Assembly: GCF_001544975.2 (NCBI RefSeq)
Contig: NZ_FCOG02000026.1
Span: 1-64,000, forward strand
Length of the DNA: 64,000 nucleotides
Source of the DNA: Caballeronia arationis
GTDB taxonomy: Bacteria > Pseudomonadota > Gammaproteobacteria > Burkholderiales > Burkholderiaceae
Direction of reading: 5' to 3'
Shown here: one piece after another, positions 63,713-64,000 of the stretch
Numbering within the stretch: position 1 is the stretch's first letter
Layout: the number at the start of each line of letters is the position of its first letter
Made by a program: the position numbers and the translations under genes
Notes under the pieces: generated by a model
What the model was told of the DNA's origin: nothing
The model's input: only the letters and a program-made list of their open reading frames with translations
Databases searched by the model: none

Positions 63713-64000
63713 GCTTTCTCTCCGGATGACCGGCGCGCTGGCTGCTCGTGACGGACAGCGCGCCGGGTGAATGTGTCGATTGGGCGGCGCTCGCGGCTTG
63801 CTGCTGCATCGCATCCTGCCGTTCATCCGGCAGGCGGCGCAGTGCGCCCAGACGGTGCGCGGGCGCGGGCGAGCCACGGCACCGCGCCGAATGCCGCGCG
63901 AGCGCAGACGGACCCGAGATTACCACTTCGGCACGCGTCTGGCTGGGACGCCGCGCGCCGTCCGGACGAGCGTGCGCGCCGATCCGGCATGCGCCGCGCG
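63713..64000. other. Region upstream of gnd, no gene recognised
   Basis: 288 bp up to the window edge. It should contain the gnd promoter on the minus strand. I see no convincing coding sequence, palindrome or RNA gene; long open frames here are high-GC artefacts. Confidence 0.5.

Overview
The window is about 64 kb of GC-rich DNA, densely coding on both strands with strong Shine-Dalgarno sites. The gene families point to a beta-proteobacterium of the Burkholderia/Paraburkholderia/Caballeronia group: hopanoid genes hpnN, hpnH and hpnB, a GbdR/CdhR-controlled betaine and carnitine catabolic region of the kind described in Pseudomonas and Burkholderia, a Burkholderia-type porin and many LysR/LacI/MarR-controlled catabolic units. 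No rRNA, tRNA, CRISPR array, phage or transposase gene was seen. The assignment rests on family recognition and reading by eye, not on a database search.

Layout. (1) 1-11.7 kb: a hopanoid region (hpnN partial, an MlaC/HpnM-like protein, an ispH-hpnH operon and hpnB). A pyruvate/peptide-uptake module is embedded in it: a NarL-type two-component pair divergent from cstA-ybdD, with a triple TACGTA array between them. (2) 11.8-30.2 kb: quaternary-amine catabolism. gbdR is divergent from a long co-directional run glyA - dipeptidase - DUF5943 - dgcA - dgcB - etfA - etfB - gbcA - gbcB - periplasmic binding protein. Then come purU, a LysR regulator, choline sulfatase betC and a choline-binding protein. 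(3) 30.2-37.6 kb: a porin, cdhR and the carnitine genes caiX-cdhC and cdhA-cdhB. This stretch carries two copies of a roughly 630-bp foldback element, each with about 100-bp high-identity terminal inverted arms and a 42-nt core identical between copies; one copy sits between cdhC and cdhA. (4) 37.5-46.1 kb: a copper ATPase with a textbook CueR-type promoter, a PaiB-like flavoprotein, a DUF1254/DUF1214 lipoprotein and a giant AsmA/DUF748 protein. (5) 46.2-55.2 kb: an MFS exporter, amino-acid binding proteins, a methionine-type aminotransferase, a LysR regulator, and a MarR - SDR - thiolase unit with two identical palindromic operators. (6) 55.4-62.3 kb: a LacI-controlled sugar ABC transporter/isomerase/dehydrogenase operon of unknown substrate, followed by convergent gnd.

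How the genes work together. Choline sulfate would be captured and desulfated (BetC). Choline would be oxidised to glycine betaine by enzymes outside the window. Betaine is demethylated by GbcAB, and dimethylglycine by DgcAB with EtfAB as probable electron acceptor. The resulting glycine is made into serine by GlyA, with PurU balancing one-carbon folates. Carnitine enters through CaiX and is oxidised by CdhA, cleaved by CdhC and hydrolysed by CdhB to betaine, joining the same path. Sarcosine oxidase, choline dehydrogenase and the transporter ATPase/permease subunits are not in the window.

The most novel-looking signals are the paired foldback elements, the missing cysteine in the DgcA iron-sulfur motif, the undefined roles of the DUF5943 protein and dipeptidase, and several clean operator architectures (TACGTA array, MarR twin palindromes with a probably leaderless marR, LacI palindrome).
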